64,000 nt of DNA from Nocardioides alkalitolerans (GCA_038184435.1 CP116227.1:1178001-1242000); one strand, 5' to 3'; numbered from the stretch's first letter, positions 34,649-46,525 are shown. The notes: generated from the sequence alone by a model not told the origin. Made by a program: numbers and translations.

Positions 34649-35377
34649 GTGTTCATCGCCGGATTCCCCGCAGGCTCGTGGGGCACGAACTGCTACGTCG
34701 TCGCGACCGGCAAGGGCACGGAGTGCATCGTGGTCGATCCCGGCCAGGACGCGGCCGCGGGTGTCGAGCAGGTCGTGGCCGAGAACCGGCTCAAGCCCGT
34801 CGCGGTGCTGCTGACCCACGGACACATCGACCACATGTGGTCGGTGACGCCGGTGGCGGGCGCCTACGACGCGACGGCGTGGATCCACCCGCGTGACCGG
34901 CACCTGCTGAGCGACCCGATGGCCGGCATCTCCCGCGAGAGCGCCGCGATGCTGCTCGGCGGTCGCCACGAGTTCGTCGAGCCCGACGACGTCGCGGAGC
35001 TCGCGGACGGCCAGGCGCTCGAGCTGGCGGGCCTCACCTTCACCGTCGACCACACGCCGGGCCACACCGCCGGCTCCGTCACCTTCCGCACGCCGTACGG
35101 CGCGGCCGCGGGCCAGCCGGAGATCTCGGAGGTCATGTTCGCGGGGGACCTGTTGTTCAAGGGCTCCATCGGACGCACGGACCTCCCCGGCGGCGACCAT
35201 CCGACGATGCTGCGCACCCTCGCGAGCAAGGTGCTCCCGCTGGCCGACGACGTCGTCGTGCTCCCCGGGCACGGCGAGCAGACCTCGATCGGTCGCGAGC
35301 GCGCGACGAACCCCTACCTGCTCGACCTCCTCGAGGACGACGGCGACGGCACCCCGCCGGTGCGCCGCGGCCTCTGA
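34649..35377 (+). CDS. Metallo-beta-lactamase-fold hydrolase (glyoxalase II-like)
   Basis: A 242-residue protein with the metal motif LLTHGHIDHMW, then HTPGHTAGSV, FAGDLLFKGSIGRTDL and the C-terminal LPGHGEQTSIGRE. This is the Rv2581c-type GloB-like family found before hisS in actinobacteria. It probably hydrolyses a thioester; the physiological substrate is not established. hisS starts 31 nt downstream. Confidence 0.9.
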   Translation: MFIAGFPAGSWGTNCYVVATGKGTECIVVDPGQDAAAGVEQVVAENRLKPVAVLLTHGHIDHMWSVTPVAGAYDATAWIHPRDRHLLSDPMAGISRESAAMLLGGRHEFVEPDDVAELADGQALELAGLTFTVDHTPGHTAGSVTFRTPYGAAAGQPEISEVMFAGDLLFKGSIGRTDLPGGDHPTMLRTLASKVLPLADDVVVLPGHGEQTSIGRERATNPYLLDLLEDDGDGTPPVRRGL

Positions 35378-35408
35378 GCGCTCGACCGTCCCAGGAGATC
35401 CCCACCCC

Positions 35409-36791
35409 ATGAGCAAGCCCACCCCGCTGAGCGGGTTCCCCGAGCTGCTGCCCGCCCAGCGGGTCGTCGAGCAGCTCGTCGTCGACACCCTGCGCCAGAC
35501 CTTCGAGCTCCACGGCTTCGCCGGCATCGAGACCCGCGCCGTCGAGCCGATGGACCAGCTGCTGCGCAAGGGCGACACCTCGAAGGAGGTGTACGTGCTG
35601 CGGCGCCTGCAGGCCGACGAGGCGGGCTCGGACGCCGGCATCGGGCTGCACTTCGACCTGACCGTGCCGTTCGCCCGCTACGTCCTGGAGAACGCCGGGA
35701 AGCTGGAGTTCCCGTTCCGGCGCTACCAGATCCAGAAGGTGTGGCGCGGCGAGCGGCCGCAGGACGGGCGCTACCGCGAGTTCACGCAGGCCGACATCGA
35801 CGTCATCGGCCGCGACACGCTGCCGTTCCACCACGACGTCGAGGTCACCAAGGTGATGCTCGACGCGCTGCGCCGGCTCGCGCACCCCGACGTCATCGGT
35901 CTGCCGGGCTTCCGGCTGCAGGTCAACAACCGCAAGCTCATCCAGGGCTTCTACCTGGGCCTCGGCCTGACGCAGGTCGACGAGGTCATGCGCCTCGTGG
36001 ACAAGCTCGACAAGCTGCCGACGGAGAAGGTCGCCGAGCTGCTCGTCGCGGAGGCCGGGGCGACCCCCGAGCAGGCCGAGGCCTGTCTCCGCCTCGCCAC
36101 CATCCGGTCCGACGACGACTCCTTCGTCGCGCAGGTGCGCGCCCTCGGCGTGACCCACGAGCTGCTCGACGAGGGGCTCGACGAGCTCGCGACCCTCGTG
36201 CGCGGCGCCGCCCCCCTGGCCGACGAGCACGTACGGATCACCGCCGACCTGTCGATCGCCCGGGGCCTCGACTACTACACGGGCACCGTGTTCGAGACGC
36301 GCCTCGACGGCTACGAGTCGATGGGCTCCATCTGCTCGGGCGGTCGGTACGACGCGCTCGCCTCCGACGGGCGCTCGACGTACCCCGGCGTCGGGATCTC
36401 GCTCGGCGTCTCCCGCGTGCTGGTGCCGCTGCTGTCCCGCGGCGTCCTGACGGGCAGCCGCTCCGTGCCCAGCGTCGTGCTCGTCGCGCTCACCGACGAG
36501 GCGACCCGCCCGGCGAGCGACGCCGTCGCCGACGCGCTCCGGGCCCGCGGCATCGCCTGCGAGGTCGCCCCCACGGCGGCCAAGTTCGGCAAGCAGATCA
36601 AGCACGCCGACCGGCGTGGCATCCCGTACGTCTGGTTCGTCGGCGCCGACGAGCAGGGCGCACCGACCCACCAGGTCAAGGACATCCGCGACGGAAACCA
36701 GGTGGACGCCGACCCGGCGGCCTGGACACCATCGACCGAGGACCTGCGTCCGCAGGTCGTCAGCCCCACCACCGAGGAGACAAGCTCGTGA
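35409..36791 (+). CDS. hisS: Histidyl-tRNA synthetase
   Basis: A 460-residue class II synthetase. It opens with PTPLSGFPELLPAQR; motif 2 region KVWRGERPQDGRYREFTQAD; the His-binding SIARGLDYYTGTVFE; GVGISLGVSR as motif 3; C-terminal anticodon domain. AGGAG precedes ATG 35409. The stop overlaps the aspS GTG by 4 nt, so translation is probably coupled. Confidence 0.96.
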   Translation: MSKPTPLSGFPELLPAQRVVEQLVVDTLRQTFELHGFAGIETRAVEPMDQLLRKGDTSKEVYVLRRLQADEAGSDAGIGLHFDLTVPFARYVLENAGKLEFPFRRYQIQKVWRGERPQDGRYREFTQADIDVIGRDTLPFHHDVEVTKVMLDALRRLAHPDVIGLPGFRLQVNNRKLIQGFYLGLGLTQVDEVMRLVDKLDKLPTEKVAELLVAEAGATPEQAEACLRLATIRSDDDSFVAQVRALGVTHELLDEGLDELATLVRGAAPLADEHVRITADLSIARGLDYYTGTVFETRLDGYESMGSICSGGRYDALASDGRSTYPGVGISLGVSRVLVPLLSRGVLTGSRSVPSVVLVALTDEATRPASDAVADALRARGIACEVAPTAAKFGKQIKHADRRGIPYVWFVGADEQGAPTHQVKDIRDGNQVDADPAAWTPSTEDLRPQVVSPTTEETSS

Positions 36792-38560
36792 TCCGCACCC
36801 ATGACGCCGGGGCCCTGCGCCCCGAGCACGTCGGCCAGACCGTCACCCTCGCCGGGTGGGTGGCCAAGCGGCGCGATCACGGTGGCGTGGCGTTCCTCGA
36901 CCTCCGTGAGTCGAGCGGCGTGGCCCAGGTCGTCGTGCGCGACGAGGAGGTCGCCGGCGGGCTCCGCAACGAGTACTGCGTGAAGGTCACCGGCGAGGTC
37001 GCCCTGCGCCCGGAGGGCAACGCCAACGCCAACCTGGCGTCGGGCGAGATCGAGGTCATCGCGACCGAGGTCGAGGTGCTGTCGGCCGCCGCGCCGCTGC
37101 CGTTCCCGATCGACGACCACGTGGACGTCGGCGAGGAGGCGCGCCTGCGGCACCGCTACCTCGACCTGCGCCGTACGGGTCCGGGCCGCACGCTGCGCCT
37201 GCGCAGCGAGGTCAACCGCGCCGCGCGCGAGGTGCTGGCCGGGCACCAGTTCGTCGAGGTCGAGACGCCGACGCTCACGCGCTCGACGCCGGAGGGTGCC
37301 CGCGACTTCCTCGTGCCGGCGCGCCTGCAGCCGGGCAGCTGGTACGCCCTGCCGCAGAGCCCGCAGCTGTTCAAGCAGCTGCTGATGGTCGCCGGGATGG
37401 AGCGGTACTACCAGATCGCGCGCTGCTACCGCGACGAGGACTTCCGGGCCGACCGCCAGCCCGAGTTCACGCAGCTCGACATCGAGATGAGCTTCGTCGA
37501 GCAGGAGGACGTCATCGCCCTCGCCGAGGAGATCCTCACCGCGCTGTGGGCGCTCGTCGGTCACGAGGTGCCGACGCCGCTGCCGCGGATGACGTACGCC
37601 GAGGCGATGGCCCGGTTCGGCTCCGACAAGCCCGACCTGCGCATGGGCCAGGAGCTCGTCGAGTGCACCGACTACTTCAAGGACACGACGTTCCGCGTGT
37701 TCCAGGCGGAGTACGTCGGCGCGGTCGTGATGCCCGGCGGCGCCTCGCAGCCCCGCAAGCAGCTCGACGCGTGGCAGGAGTGGGCGAAGCAGCGCGGTGC
37801 CCGGGGCCTCGCCTACGTGCTGGTGCAGGAGGACGGCGAGCTGACCGGGCCCGTCGCCAAGAACCTGTCCGACACCGAGAAGGCCGGCCTGGCCGCGCAC
37901 GTCGGCGCCGTCCCCGGCGACTGCATCTTCTTCAGCGCCGGTGCGACGAAGCCGATGCGCGCGCTCCTCGGCGCCGCCCGCCTCGAGATCGGACGTCGCT
38001 GCGGCCTCATCGACGAGTCGGCGTGGAGCTTCCTGTGGGTCGTCGACGCCCCGCTGTTCGAGCCCGCCTCCGACGCGGTCGCGAGCGGCGACGTCGCCGT
38101 CGGTGCGGGCGCGTGGACCGCGGTGCACCACGCGTTCACGTCCCCGAAGGACCCCGAGGGCTTCGACGCCGACCCCGGCAACGCGCTGGCGTGGGCGTAC
38201 GACATCGTCTGCAACGGCAACGAGATCGGCGGCGGCTCGATCCGCATCCACCGCGAGGACGTGCAGAAGCGCGTGTTCGCGCTGATGGGTCTCGACGAGG
38301 CGGAGGCCGAGGAGAAGTTCGGCTTCCTGCTCGAGGCGTTCAAGTACGGCGCGCCCCCGCACGGCGGCATCGCCTTCGGCTGGGACCGGATCGTGGCGCT
38401 CCTGGCGGGCGTCGACTCGATCCGCGAGGTCATCGCGTTCCCGAAGTCGGGCGGCGGCTTCGACCCGCTGACCGCGGCCCCGGCGCCGATCACCCCGGCC
38501 CAGCGCAAGGAGGCCGGCGTCGACGCCAAGCCCGAGCCGAAGCCCGAGCCCGAGGCCTGA
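36788..38560 (+). CDS. aspS: Aspartyl-tRNA synthetase
   Basis: A 590-residue bacterial-type synthetase: N-terminal OB-fold anticodon domain (LAGWVAKRRDHGGVAFLDLR), motif 1 region RHRYLDLRR, motif 2 RCYRDEDFRADRQPEFTQLD, the bacterial GAD insertion, and motif 3 HGGIAFGWDRIVALLAG. Acid-rich C-terminal tail. Whether it is discriminating or also charges tRNA-Asn cannot be judged without gatCAB information. Confidence 0.96.
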   Translation: MIRTHDAGALRPEHVGQTVTLAGWVAKRRDHGGVAFLDLRESSGVAQVVVRDEEVAGGLRNEYCVKVTGEVALRPEGNANANLASGEIEVIATEVEVLSAAAPLPFPIDDHVDVGEEARLRHRYLDLRRTGPGRTLRLRSEVNRAAREVLAGHQFVEVETPTLTRSTPEGARDFLVPARLQPGSWYALPQSPQLFKQLLMVAGMERYYQIARCYRDEDFRADRQPEFTQLDIEMSFVEQEDVIALAEEILTALWALVGHEVPTPLPRMTYAEAMARFGSDKPDLRMGQELVECTDYFKDTTFRVFQAEYVGAVVMPGGASQPRKQLDAWQEWAKQRGARGLAYVLVQEDGELTGPVAKNLSDTEKAGLAAHVGAVPGDCIFFSAGATKPMRALLGAARLEIGRRCGLIDESAWSFLWVVDAPLFEPASDAVASGDVAVGAGAWTAVHHAFTSPKDPEGFDADPGNALAWAYDIVCNGNEIGGGSIRIHREDVQKRVFALMGLDEAEAEEKFGFLLEAFKYGAPPHGGIAFGWDRIVALLAGVDSIREVIAFPKSGGGFDPLTAAPAPITPAQRKEAGVDAKPEPKPEPEA

Positions 38561-38565
38561 TCCCT

Positions 38566-38618
38566 CGCCGAGTTGTCACGTACGACGCGTTCGTCGCGGC
38601 GTACGTGACAACTCGGCG
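38566..38618. terminator. Long perfect bidirectional hairpin
   Basis: Arms 38566-38584 and 38600-38618 pair perfectly over 19 bp (CGCCGAGTTGTCACGTACG and complement) with a 15-nt loop, between convergent aspS and trkA genes. The arms are less GC-rich than the surroundings. Confidence 0.8.
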
Positions 38619-38635
38619 CGGCAGGGAGCCGCGCC

Positions 38636-39304
38636 TCAGGGGTGGGTCGAGGGCGCCAGGAGGCGCTCGAGGTCGTCCTCGAGCTCGGTGGGGATGACGA
38701 ACAGCAGCTCGTCGCCCGCCTCGAGCGGCTGCTCGGCGTCGGGCGTGTAGACCTGGCCGTCGCGCAGGATCGTGACGAGGGCGCAGTTGTCCGGGAACGG
38801 CACGAGCCCCGACGGGGTGCCGACGTACGGCGAGTCCTCGGGCAACGTCAGCTCCACGAGGTTCGCCTGGCCCTGGCGGAAGGTGAAGAGCCGCACGAGG
38901 TCGCCGACGGCCACGGCCTCCTCGACGAGGGCCGACATGATGCGCGGCGTCGACACGCTGACGTCGACGCCCCAGGCCTCGCCGAAGAGCCACTCGTTGT
39001 CGGGGTGGTTGACCCGCCCGACGGTGCGCGGCACCGCGAACTCGGTCTTCGCCAGCAGCGACGTCACGAGGTTGGCCTTGTCGTCGCCGGTCGCGGCGAT
39101 CACGACGTCGCACTTGTCGAGCCGCGCCTCCTCGAGCGAGGACAGCTCGCAGCAGTCGGCGAGCAGCCACTCGGCCTCCGCCACGCGCTCCGGGCGGATC
39201 GCGTCGGCGGCCTTGTCGATGAGCAGCACCTCGTGGCCGTTCTGGATCAGCTCGGCCGCGATGGAGCGCCCGACGGCGCCCGCTCCGGCGATGGCGACGC
39301 GCAT
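38636..39304 (-). CDS. TrkA-type potassium channel regulator (CeoC-like)
   Basis: A 222-residue RCK protein: N-terminal NAD-binding domain (MRVAIAGAGAVGRSIAAELI) and C-terminal TrkA_C domain (PSGLVPFPDNCALVTILRDG). Second of two paralogous genes; its ATG overlaps the stop of the first by one base, and minus-strand GGAGGAG precedes it. In mycobacteria the pair is ceoB/ceoC. Confidence 0.9.
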   Translation of the reverse strand: MRVAIAGAGAVGRSIAAELIQNGHEVLLIDKAADAIRPERVAEAEWLLADCCELSSLEEARLDKCDVVIAATGDDKANLVTSLLAKTEFAVPRTVGRVNHPDNEWLFGEAWGVDVSVSTPRIMSALVEEAVAVGDLVRLFTFRQGQANLVELTLPEDSPYVGTPSGLVPFPDNCALVTILRDGQVYTPDAEQPLEAGDELLFVIPTELEDDLERLLAPSTHP

Positions 39305-39966
39305 CAGCTCTCCTCCGGGCCGCGGTCGATGGTGCGGTAGGCGTGCGCGGCGTTCTCCTCGCGCATCACCAGGTGCAGGAGGTCGCCCTCCTGGATGACG
39401 CTCTCGCGGTGGGGCAGCTCGCCCTCGCCGAGCCGGTCCATCCAGGCGATGCGCGTGCGCGTCTGCTCCTGGAACGCGACGGTGCGGTGGCCGACCCACG
39501 CGGCGGGCGCCGGCACCTGGTCGAGGCGGATGGTGCCGGACGGGTCACGGAAGTCGGGCTCGGCGCCGGCGGGCAGCAGCCGACGCAGCACCTGGTCGGC
39601 CGTCCACTTGACCGTGGCGACGGTGGTGATGCCGAGCCGCTGGTAGACCTCGGCGCGCCCGGGGTCGTAGATGCGGGCCACGACCTGCTCGAGCCCGAAC
39701 GACTCGCGCGCGACGCGGGCCGCGATGATGTTGGAGTTGTCGCCGCTCGAGACCGCGGCGAAGGCGTCGGCGCGCTTGATGCCGGCCTTGACCAGCACCT
39801 TGCGGTCGAAGCCGACGCCGGTGATCTTGTCACCGTTGAACTCGGGTCCGAGCCGTCGGAACGCCTCCGACGCGACGTCGATGATCGACACCGTGTGGTT
39901 GCGGTCCTCGAGGCTGCGCGCCAGCGTGGAACCGACGCGGCCGCAGCCCATGATCACGACATGCAC
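39304..39966 (-). CDS. TrkA-type potassium channel regulator (CeoB-like)
   Basis: A 220-residue RCK protein starting HVVIMGCGRVGSTLARSL, with an intact Rossmann motif, then the TrkA_C domain (TIRLDQVPAPAAWVGHRTVA). GTG 39966 lies 7 nt after a minus-strand TACCGT, which predicts a leaderless message. Divergent from the APC permease gene, as in mycobacteria, which suggests joint regulation of transport. Confidence 0.9.
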   Translation of the reverse strand: MHVVIMGCGRVGSTLARSLEDRNHTVSIIDVASEAFRRLGPEFNGDKITGVGFDRKVLVKAGIKRADAFAAVSSGDNSNIIAARVARESFGLEQVVARIYDPGRAEVYQRLGITTVATVKWTADQVLRRLLPAGAEPDFRDPSGTIRLDQVPAPAAWVGHRTVAFQEQTRTRIAWMDRLGEGELPHRESVIQEGDLLHLVMREENAAHAYRTIDRGPEES

Positions 39967-39973
39967 GTGCGGA

Positions 39974-39979
39974 ACGGTA
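39974..39979 (-). promoter_or_regulatory. -10 element of the trkA pair (leaderless)
   Basis: Minus-strand TACCGT, 7 nt before GTG 39966. Confidence 0.45.
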
Positions 39980-40041
39980 GCCCAGCACCGGTCCGTGCGG
40001 GGGATCACCGCCGCCAGCACCCGCGCGCCGTCCCGTGCGCG

Positions 40042-40047
40042 TACGAT
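40042..40047 (+). promoter_or_regulatory. -10 element of the APC permease gene (leaderless)
   Basis: TACGAT, 8 nt before GTG 40056; divergent from the trkA promoter 63 nt away. Confidence 0.45.
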
Positions 40048-40055
40048 CGCGCCTC

Positions 40056-42122
40056 GTGGGTCTTGCCGACGCCTCGAAACGGATCCTGCTGGGCCGCAAG
40101 CTCCGCAGCTCCCAGCTCGGGGAAACTCTCCTCCCGAAGCGCATCGCGCTCCCGGTCTTCGCCAGCGACGCGTTGTCGTCGGTCGCCTACGCGCCCGACG
40201 AGGTCTTCATCATGCTGTCGATCGCGGGCACGACGTCGTACGTCTTCTCCCCGTGGATCGGCGTGGCCGTCGCCCTGGTGATGACCGCGGTCATCGCGTC
40301 CTACCGCCAGACCGTGCACGCCTACCCGAGCGGTGGCGGCGACTACGAGGTGGCGAGCGTCAACCTCGGCCCCGCGGCCGGTACGACGGTGGCGAGCGCC
40401 CTGCTCGTCGACTACGTGCTCACGGTGGCGGTGTCGATCTCGTCGGGCTCGCAGTACGCCGCGGCGGCGATCCCGTTCCTGTCGGGCCACGAGGTGCTCT
40501 TCGCCTCCGCGCTCGTCGTCGTCCTCATGGCGCTCAACCTGCGGGGCATCCGGGAGTCGGGCAGCTACTTCGCCGTGCCGACGTACCTCTTCATGGTCGC
40601 GATCATCGGCATGGCGCTCTACGGCGGCTACCGGTGGGCCGTGGGCACCCTGCCCGAGGTCGAGAGCGCCGCGCTCGACGTCGTCCCGCGGGAGGGCTTC
40701 GAGGGCCCGCTGACCCAGTTCGCCATGGTCTTCCTGCTGGCCCGGGCCTTCTCCTCGGGCTGTGCCGCGCTGACCGGCGTCGAGGCGATCTCCAACGGCG
40801 TCCCCGCCTTCAAGAGGCCGAAGAGCCGCAACGCGGCCTCCACGCTGCTCATGCTCGGCATGATCGCGGTGACGATGATGCTGTCGGTCATCCTGCTGGC
40901 CCGGGAGATGGGCATCCGCTACGTCGACCCGCACGAGCTCGACCGCCTCCGCACGGCGGCGGGCGACCCGATGCCCGACGGCTACGACCAGCACACCGTC
41001 ATCGCGCAGATCGCCGGGGCGCTGTTCGCCGACTTCCCGCCGGGCTTCTACTTCGTCGTGACGATGACCGGCGTCATCCTCGTGCTGGCCGCCAACACGG
41101 CGTTCAACGGCTTCCCGGTGCTGGGCTCGATCCTGGCGAAGGACGGCTTCGCCCCGCGGGCGCTCGGCTCGCGCGGCGACCGGCTCGCCTACAGCAACGG
41201 CATCGTCTTCCTCGCCGTGATGGCGATCGTGCTCATCGTCGCGTTCGACGCGCAGACCACCAAGCTGATCCAGCTCTACATCGTCGGCGTCTTCGTGTCG
41301 TTCAACCTGAGCCAGCTCGGCATGATCCGCCACTGGACGCGCCACCTCGCGACCGAGAAGGACGCCGGTCGGCGCCGCACGATGCAGCGGTCGCGGCTCA
41401 TCAACGCGATCGGCCTGGCGTTCACGGCCGTGGTGCTCGTCGTCGTGCTGCTCACCAAGTTCCTCGAGGGCGCCTGGATCACGATCCTGGCGATGACCGC
41501 GGCGTACTTCGTCATGCGCTCCATCCGTCGCCACTACGACCGCGTGGCGAAGGAGATCGCGGCGGAGGAGACCGACAAGGTGCTCCCCACCCGCGTCCAC
41601 GCGATCGTGCTCGTCTCCAAGCTCCACAAGCCGACGCTCCGGGCGCTGGCCTACGCGAAGGCCTCGCGCCCCAACGTGCTCGAGGCGGTCTGCGTCTCGA
41701 CCGACCCGGCGGAGACCGATCGGCTCCTGGCGGCGTGGGACGAGCGCCGCATCGACGTGCCGCTCAAGGTGCTCTACTCGCCGTACCGCGAGCTCATCAA
41801 GCCGATCGTCGACTACGCGGTCGAGATCCGGCAGGCCAACCCGCGCGGGGTCGTGGCGGTCTACATCCCGGAGTACGTCGTGGGCCGCTGGTGGGAGCAG
41901 CTGCTCCACAACCAGAGCGCCCTGCGCCTCAAGGGCCGGCTGCTCTTCACACCCGGCGTGATGGTGACCTCGGTGCCCTTCCAGCTGCAGTCGTCGGCCG
42001 TCGCGCTCGAGCGGGAGGACCGCCAGCTCACCCGTGTGCGCCCCGGTGACCTCCGCCGTGGTCGCGTGACCAGCGAGGAGGCGCCCGACCGGGTGCGTCC
42101 CCGCCCCCCGAGGCAGCGATGA
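40056..42122 (+). CDS. APC-superfamily permease with C-terminal soluble domain
   Basis: A 688-residue protein: about 12 helices in the first 470 residues, starting at LPVFASDALSSVAYAPDE, which is typical of the KimA/Rv2690c-like group, then an about 200-residue cytoplasmic domain (THRVHAIVLVSKLHKPTLRALAYAK-type sequence). KimA is a potassium importer, and the divergent TrkA-type regulators make potassium or cation transport a reasonable inference; amino acid transport is the alternative. The stop overlaps the next ATG by 4 nt. Confidence 0.85.
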   Translation: MGLADASKRILLGRKLRSSQLGETLLPKRIALPVFASDALSSVAYAPDEVFIMLSIAGTTSYVFSPWIGVAVALVMTAVIASYRQTVHAYPSGGGDYEVASVNLGPAAGTTVASALLVDYVLTVAVSISSGSQYAAAAIPFLSGHEVLFASALVVVLMALNLRGIRESGSYFAVPTYLFMVAIIGMALYGGYRWAVGTLPEVESAALDVVPREGFEGPLTQFAMVFLLARAFSSGCAALTGVEAISNGVPAFKRPKSRNAASTLLMLGMIAVTMMLSVILLAREMGIRYVDPHELDRLRTAAGDPMPDGYDQHTVIAQIAGALFADFPPGFYFVVTMTGVILVLAANTAFNGFPVLGSILAKDGFAPRALGSRGDRLAYSNGIVFLAVMAIVLIVAFDAQTTKLIQLYIVGVFVSFNLSQLGMIRHWTRHLATEKDAGRRRTMQRSRLINAIGLAFTAVVLVVVLLTKFLEGAWITILAMTAAYFVMRSIRRHYDRVAKEIAAEETDKVLPTRVHAIVLVSKLHKPTLRALAYAKASRPNVLEAVCVSTDPAETDRLLAAWDERRIDVPLKVLYSPYRELIKPIVDYAVEIRQANPRGVVAVYIPEYVVGRWWEQLLHNQSALRLKGRLLFTPGVMVTSVPFQLQSSAVALEREDRQLTRVRPGDLRRGRVTSEEAPDRVRPRPPRQR

Positions 42123-43378
42123 CGCGTCCCGACCGCCGCCGTCCCGGTCCGCAGCGCGGCCGCGGCACCCGCACCCGCGCACCGCGCGGACGCTCGCGCG
42201 TGGGGGAGCGGTACGACGCGGAGATCGGCCCCGTCGCCCACGGCGGCCACTGCGTCGCGCGCGTGGCCGTCGCGGGCGAGGAGCGGGCCCGGGTCGTCTT
42301 CGTGCGCCACGGCATCCCCGGCGAGCTCGTCGTCCTCGAGATCACCGAGGGCTCCGACGGCGACCGCTTCTGGCGCGGCGACGTCGTCGCGGTCCGGGAG
42401 GCCTCCCCGCACCGCGTGGTCGCCCCCTGCCCGGTCGCCGGCCCGGGACTGTGCGGTGGCTGCGACTTCCAGCACGTGGACCTCGCCCACCAGCGCGCCC
42501 TCAAGACCGCGGTCGTGGCCGAGCAGCTGCAGCGCCTCGCCGGCGTCACCTGGGACGGCGAGGTGCAGCCCGTCGCGGGCGACCTCCCGGAGCAGCTGGC
42601 CGGCCTGCGCTGGCGCACCCGGGTCCGGTACGTCGCGCTGCCCGGGAACGCCCCCGGACCGACGCGGGGGATGCGCCGCCACCGGTCGCACGACGTCGTG
42701 CCGGTCGAGGAGTGCCTCATCGCCCACCCGGACGCGCGGGAGCCGCACCCCGGCACGACCACCGAGCGGGTCGCGGTGGGTGGGGCCGGCGAGCACCGCT
42801 TCGCCGTCGCCACCGACGGCTTCTGGCAGGTGCACCCCGGTGCCCCCGGCACCCTCGTGGCGACGGTGCTCGAGCTGCTCCGGCCGCAGCCGGGGGAGTC
42901 CGCCCTCGACCTGTACGGCGGGGTGGGCCTGTTCGCGCGCTACCTGGCGGACGCGCTCGGGCCCGACGGCGCCGTGCTGAGCGTCGAGGGGGACGCGACG
43001 GCGTCGGCCCACGCCGTCGACAACCTGCGCGGGGCACCCGGGCGGGTGGGCGCCGTGCGGGGGGACGTGGCGACCGTGCTCGCCGACGGCGACCCCACGC
43101 TGCCCGCGCTGGCCGCGCCGGACCTCGTCGTGCTCGACCCGCCCCGCGAGGGCGCCGGGCGTGCGGTCGTCGAGGAGCTCGTGCGCCGCGCCCCGCGCGC
43201 GGTGGCGTACGTCGCGTGCGACCCCGCGGCGCTGGGACGCGACGTCGGTTCGTTCCGGGCGGCGGGATGGGAGCTGGTCGAGGTGCGGGGGTTCGACCTG
43301 TTCCCCATGACCCACCACATCGAGTGCGTCGCGCTGCTGCGTCCGCCGGTGTCGGTCGCTGCGCTCCCGGTCGTGTAA
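42119..43378 (+). CDS. TrmA/RumA-family RNA (uracil-5-)-methyltransferase
   Basis: A 419-residue SAM enzyme: basic N-terminal extension, TRAM domain (VGERYDAEIGPVAHGGHCVARV), an iron-sulfur Cys set (CPVAGPGLCGGC), SAM motif ALDLYGGVGLFARYL, and the catalytic DPPREGAG and YVACDPAALGRDV. The nucleophilic Cys in VACDP is present. Target uridine (rRNA or tRNA) not determined. Overlaps the permease gene; its stop codon lies inside the palindromic element at 43372. Confidence 0.92.
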   Translation: MTRPDRRRPGPQRGRGTRTRAPRGRSRVGERYDAEIGPVAHGGHCVARVAVAGEERARVVFVRHGIPGELVVLEITEGSDGDRFWRGDVVAVREASPHRVVAPCPVAGPGLCGGCDFQHVDLAHQRALKTAVVAEQLQRLAGVTWDGEVQPVAGDLPEQLAGLRWRTRVRYVALPGNAPGPTRGMRRHRSHDVVPVEECLIAHPDAREPHPGTTTERVAVGGAGEHRFAVATDGFWQVHPGAPGTLVATVLELLRPQPGESALDLYGGVGLFARYLADALGPDGAVLSVEGDATASAHAVDNLRGAPGRVGAVRGDVATVLADGDPTLPALAAPDLVVLDPPREGAGRAVVEELVRRAPRAVAYVACDPAALGRDVGSFRAAGWELVEVRGFDLFPMTHHIECVALLRPPVSVAALPVV

Positions 43379-43445
43379 CGCGGTGTCCGGGCATCTGTGG
43401 AAGGGGTAGATCGCGTGCACAGTGACCCGGACACCGCGTTACACG
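43372..43445. repeat. Palindromic element, copy 2 (GTAACGCGG family)
   Basis: Perfect 19-bp arms (CGTGTAACGCGGTGTCCGG at 43372-43390, complement at 43427-43445) with a 36-nt loop. The first 18 nt equal copy 1 at 7596; the loops are unrelated. Confidence 0.75.
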
Positions 43446-43493
43446 CGAAGAGGTGCGCGCGGCACCGCGGGATTTGTTGCTCGACATCGTGTA

Positions 43494-43507
43494 TCTTGAC
43501 GTCAAGA
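43494..43507. promoter_or_regulatory. Palindromic operator candidate upstream of acnA
   Basis: TCTTGACGTCAAGA, a perfect 14-bp palindrome. It includes a TTGACG that could be a -35, so a bound regulator would block it. It resembles sites of MarR-type regulators of aconitase in streptomycetes (TamR), from memory and uncertain. Confidence 0.5.
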
Positions 43508-43553
43508 CAAACCGGACGACGCCCACCGTCGTGTCGTGACGCCCGGACGCCAC

Positions 43554-43572
43554 CCAGGTAAGGCGAGCCTTC
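43554..43572. promoter_or_regulatory. Possible DtxR/IdeR iron box upstream of acnA
   Basis: CCAGGTAAGGCGAGCCTTC matches the 19-bp iron-box consensus at 12 positions, including the AAGGC-GCCTT core. Would link aconitase, an iron-sulfur enzyme, to iron supply. Confidence 0.35.
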
Positions 43573-43641
43573 CTAGGAACGGTTCCGGATGCAGCGGCAA
43601 GATGGGTGGGCGCGGCCAACCAGCGGACGAGGAGACGGACT

Positions 43642-46452
<2,811 letters not shown>

Positions 46453-46470
46453 CCTCCCGAGCCCGTCGAC

Positions 46471-46507
46471 CGACGGCCCGTCCCCGCACCGCGGGGACGG
46501 GCCGTCG
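46471..46507. terminator. Terminator after acnA
   Basis: Perfect 17-bp stem (CGACGGCCCGTCCCCGC and complement) with a 3-nt loop, between convergent genes. Confidence 0.85.
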
Positions 46508-46525
46508 GCGTACCCGGGGTGGGGA

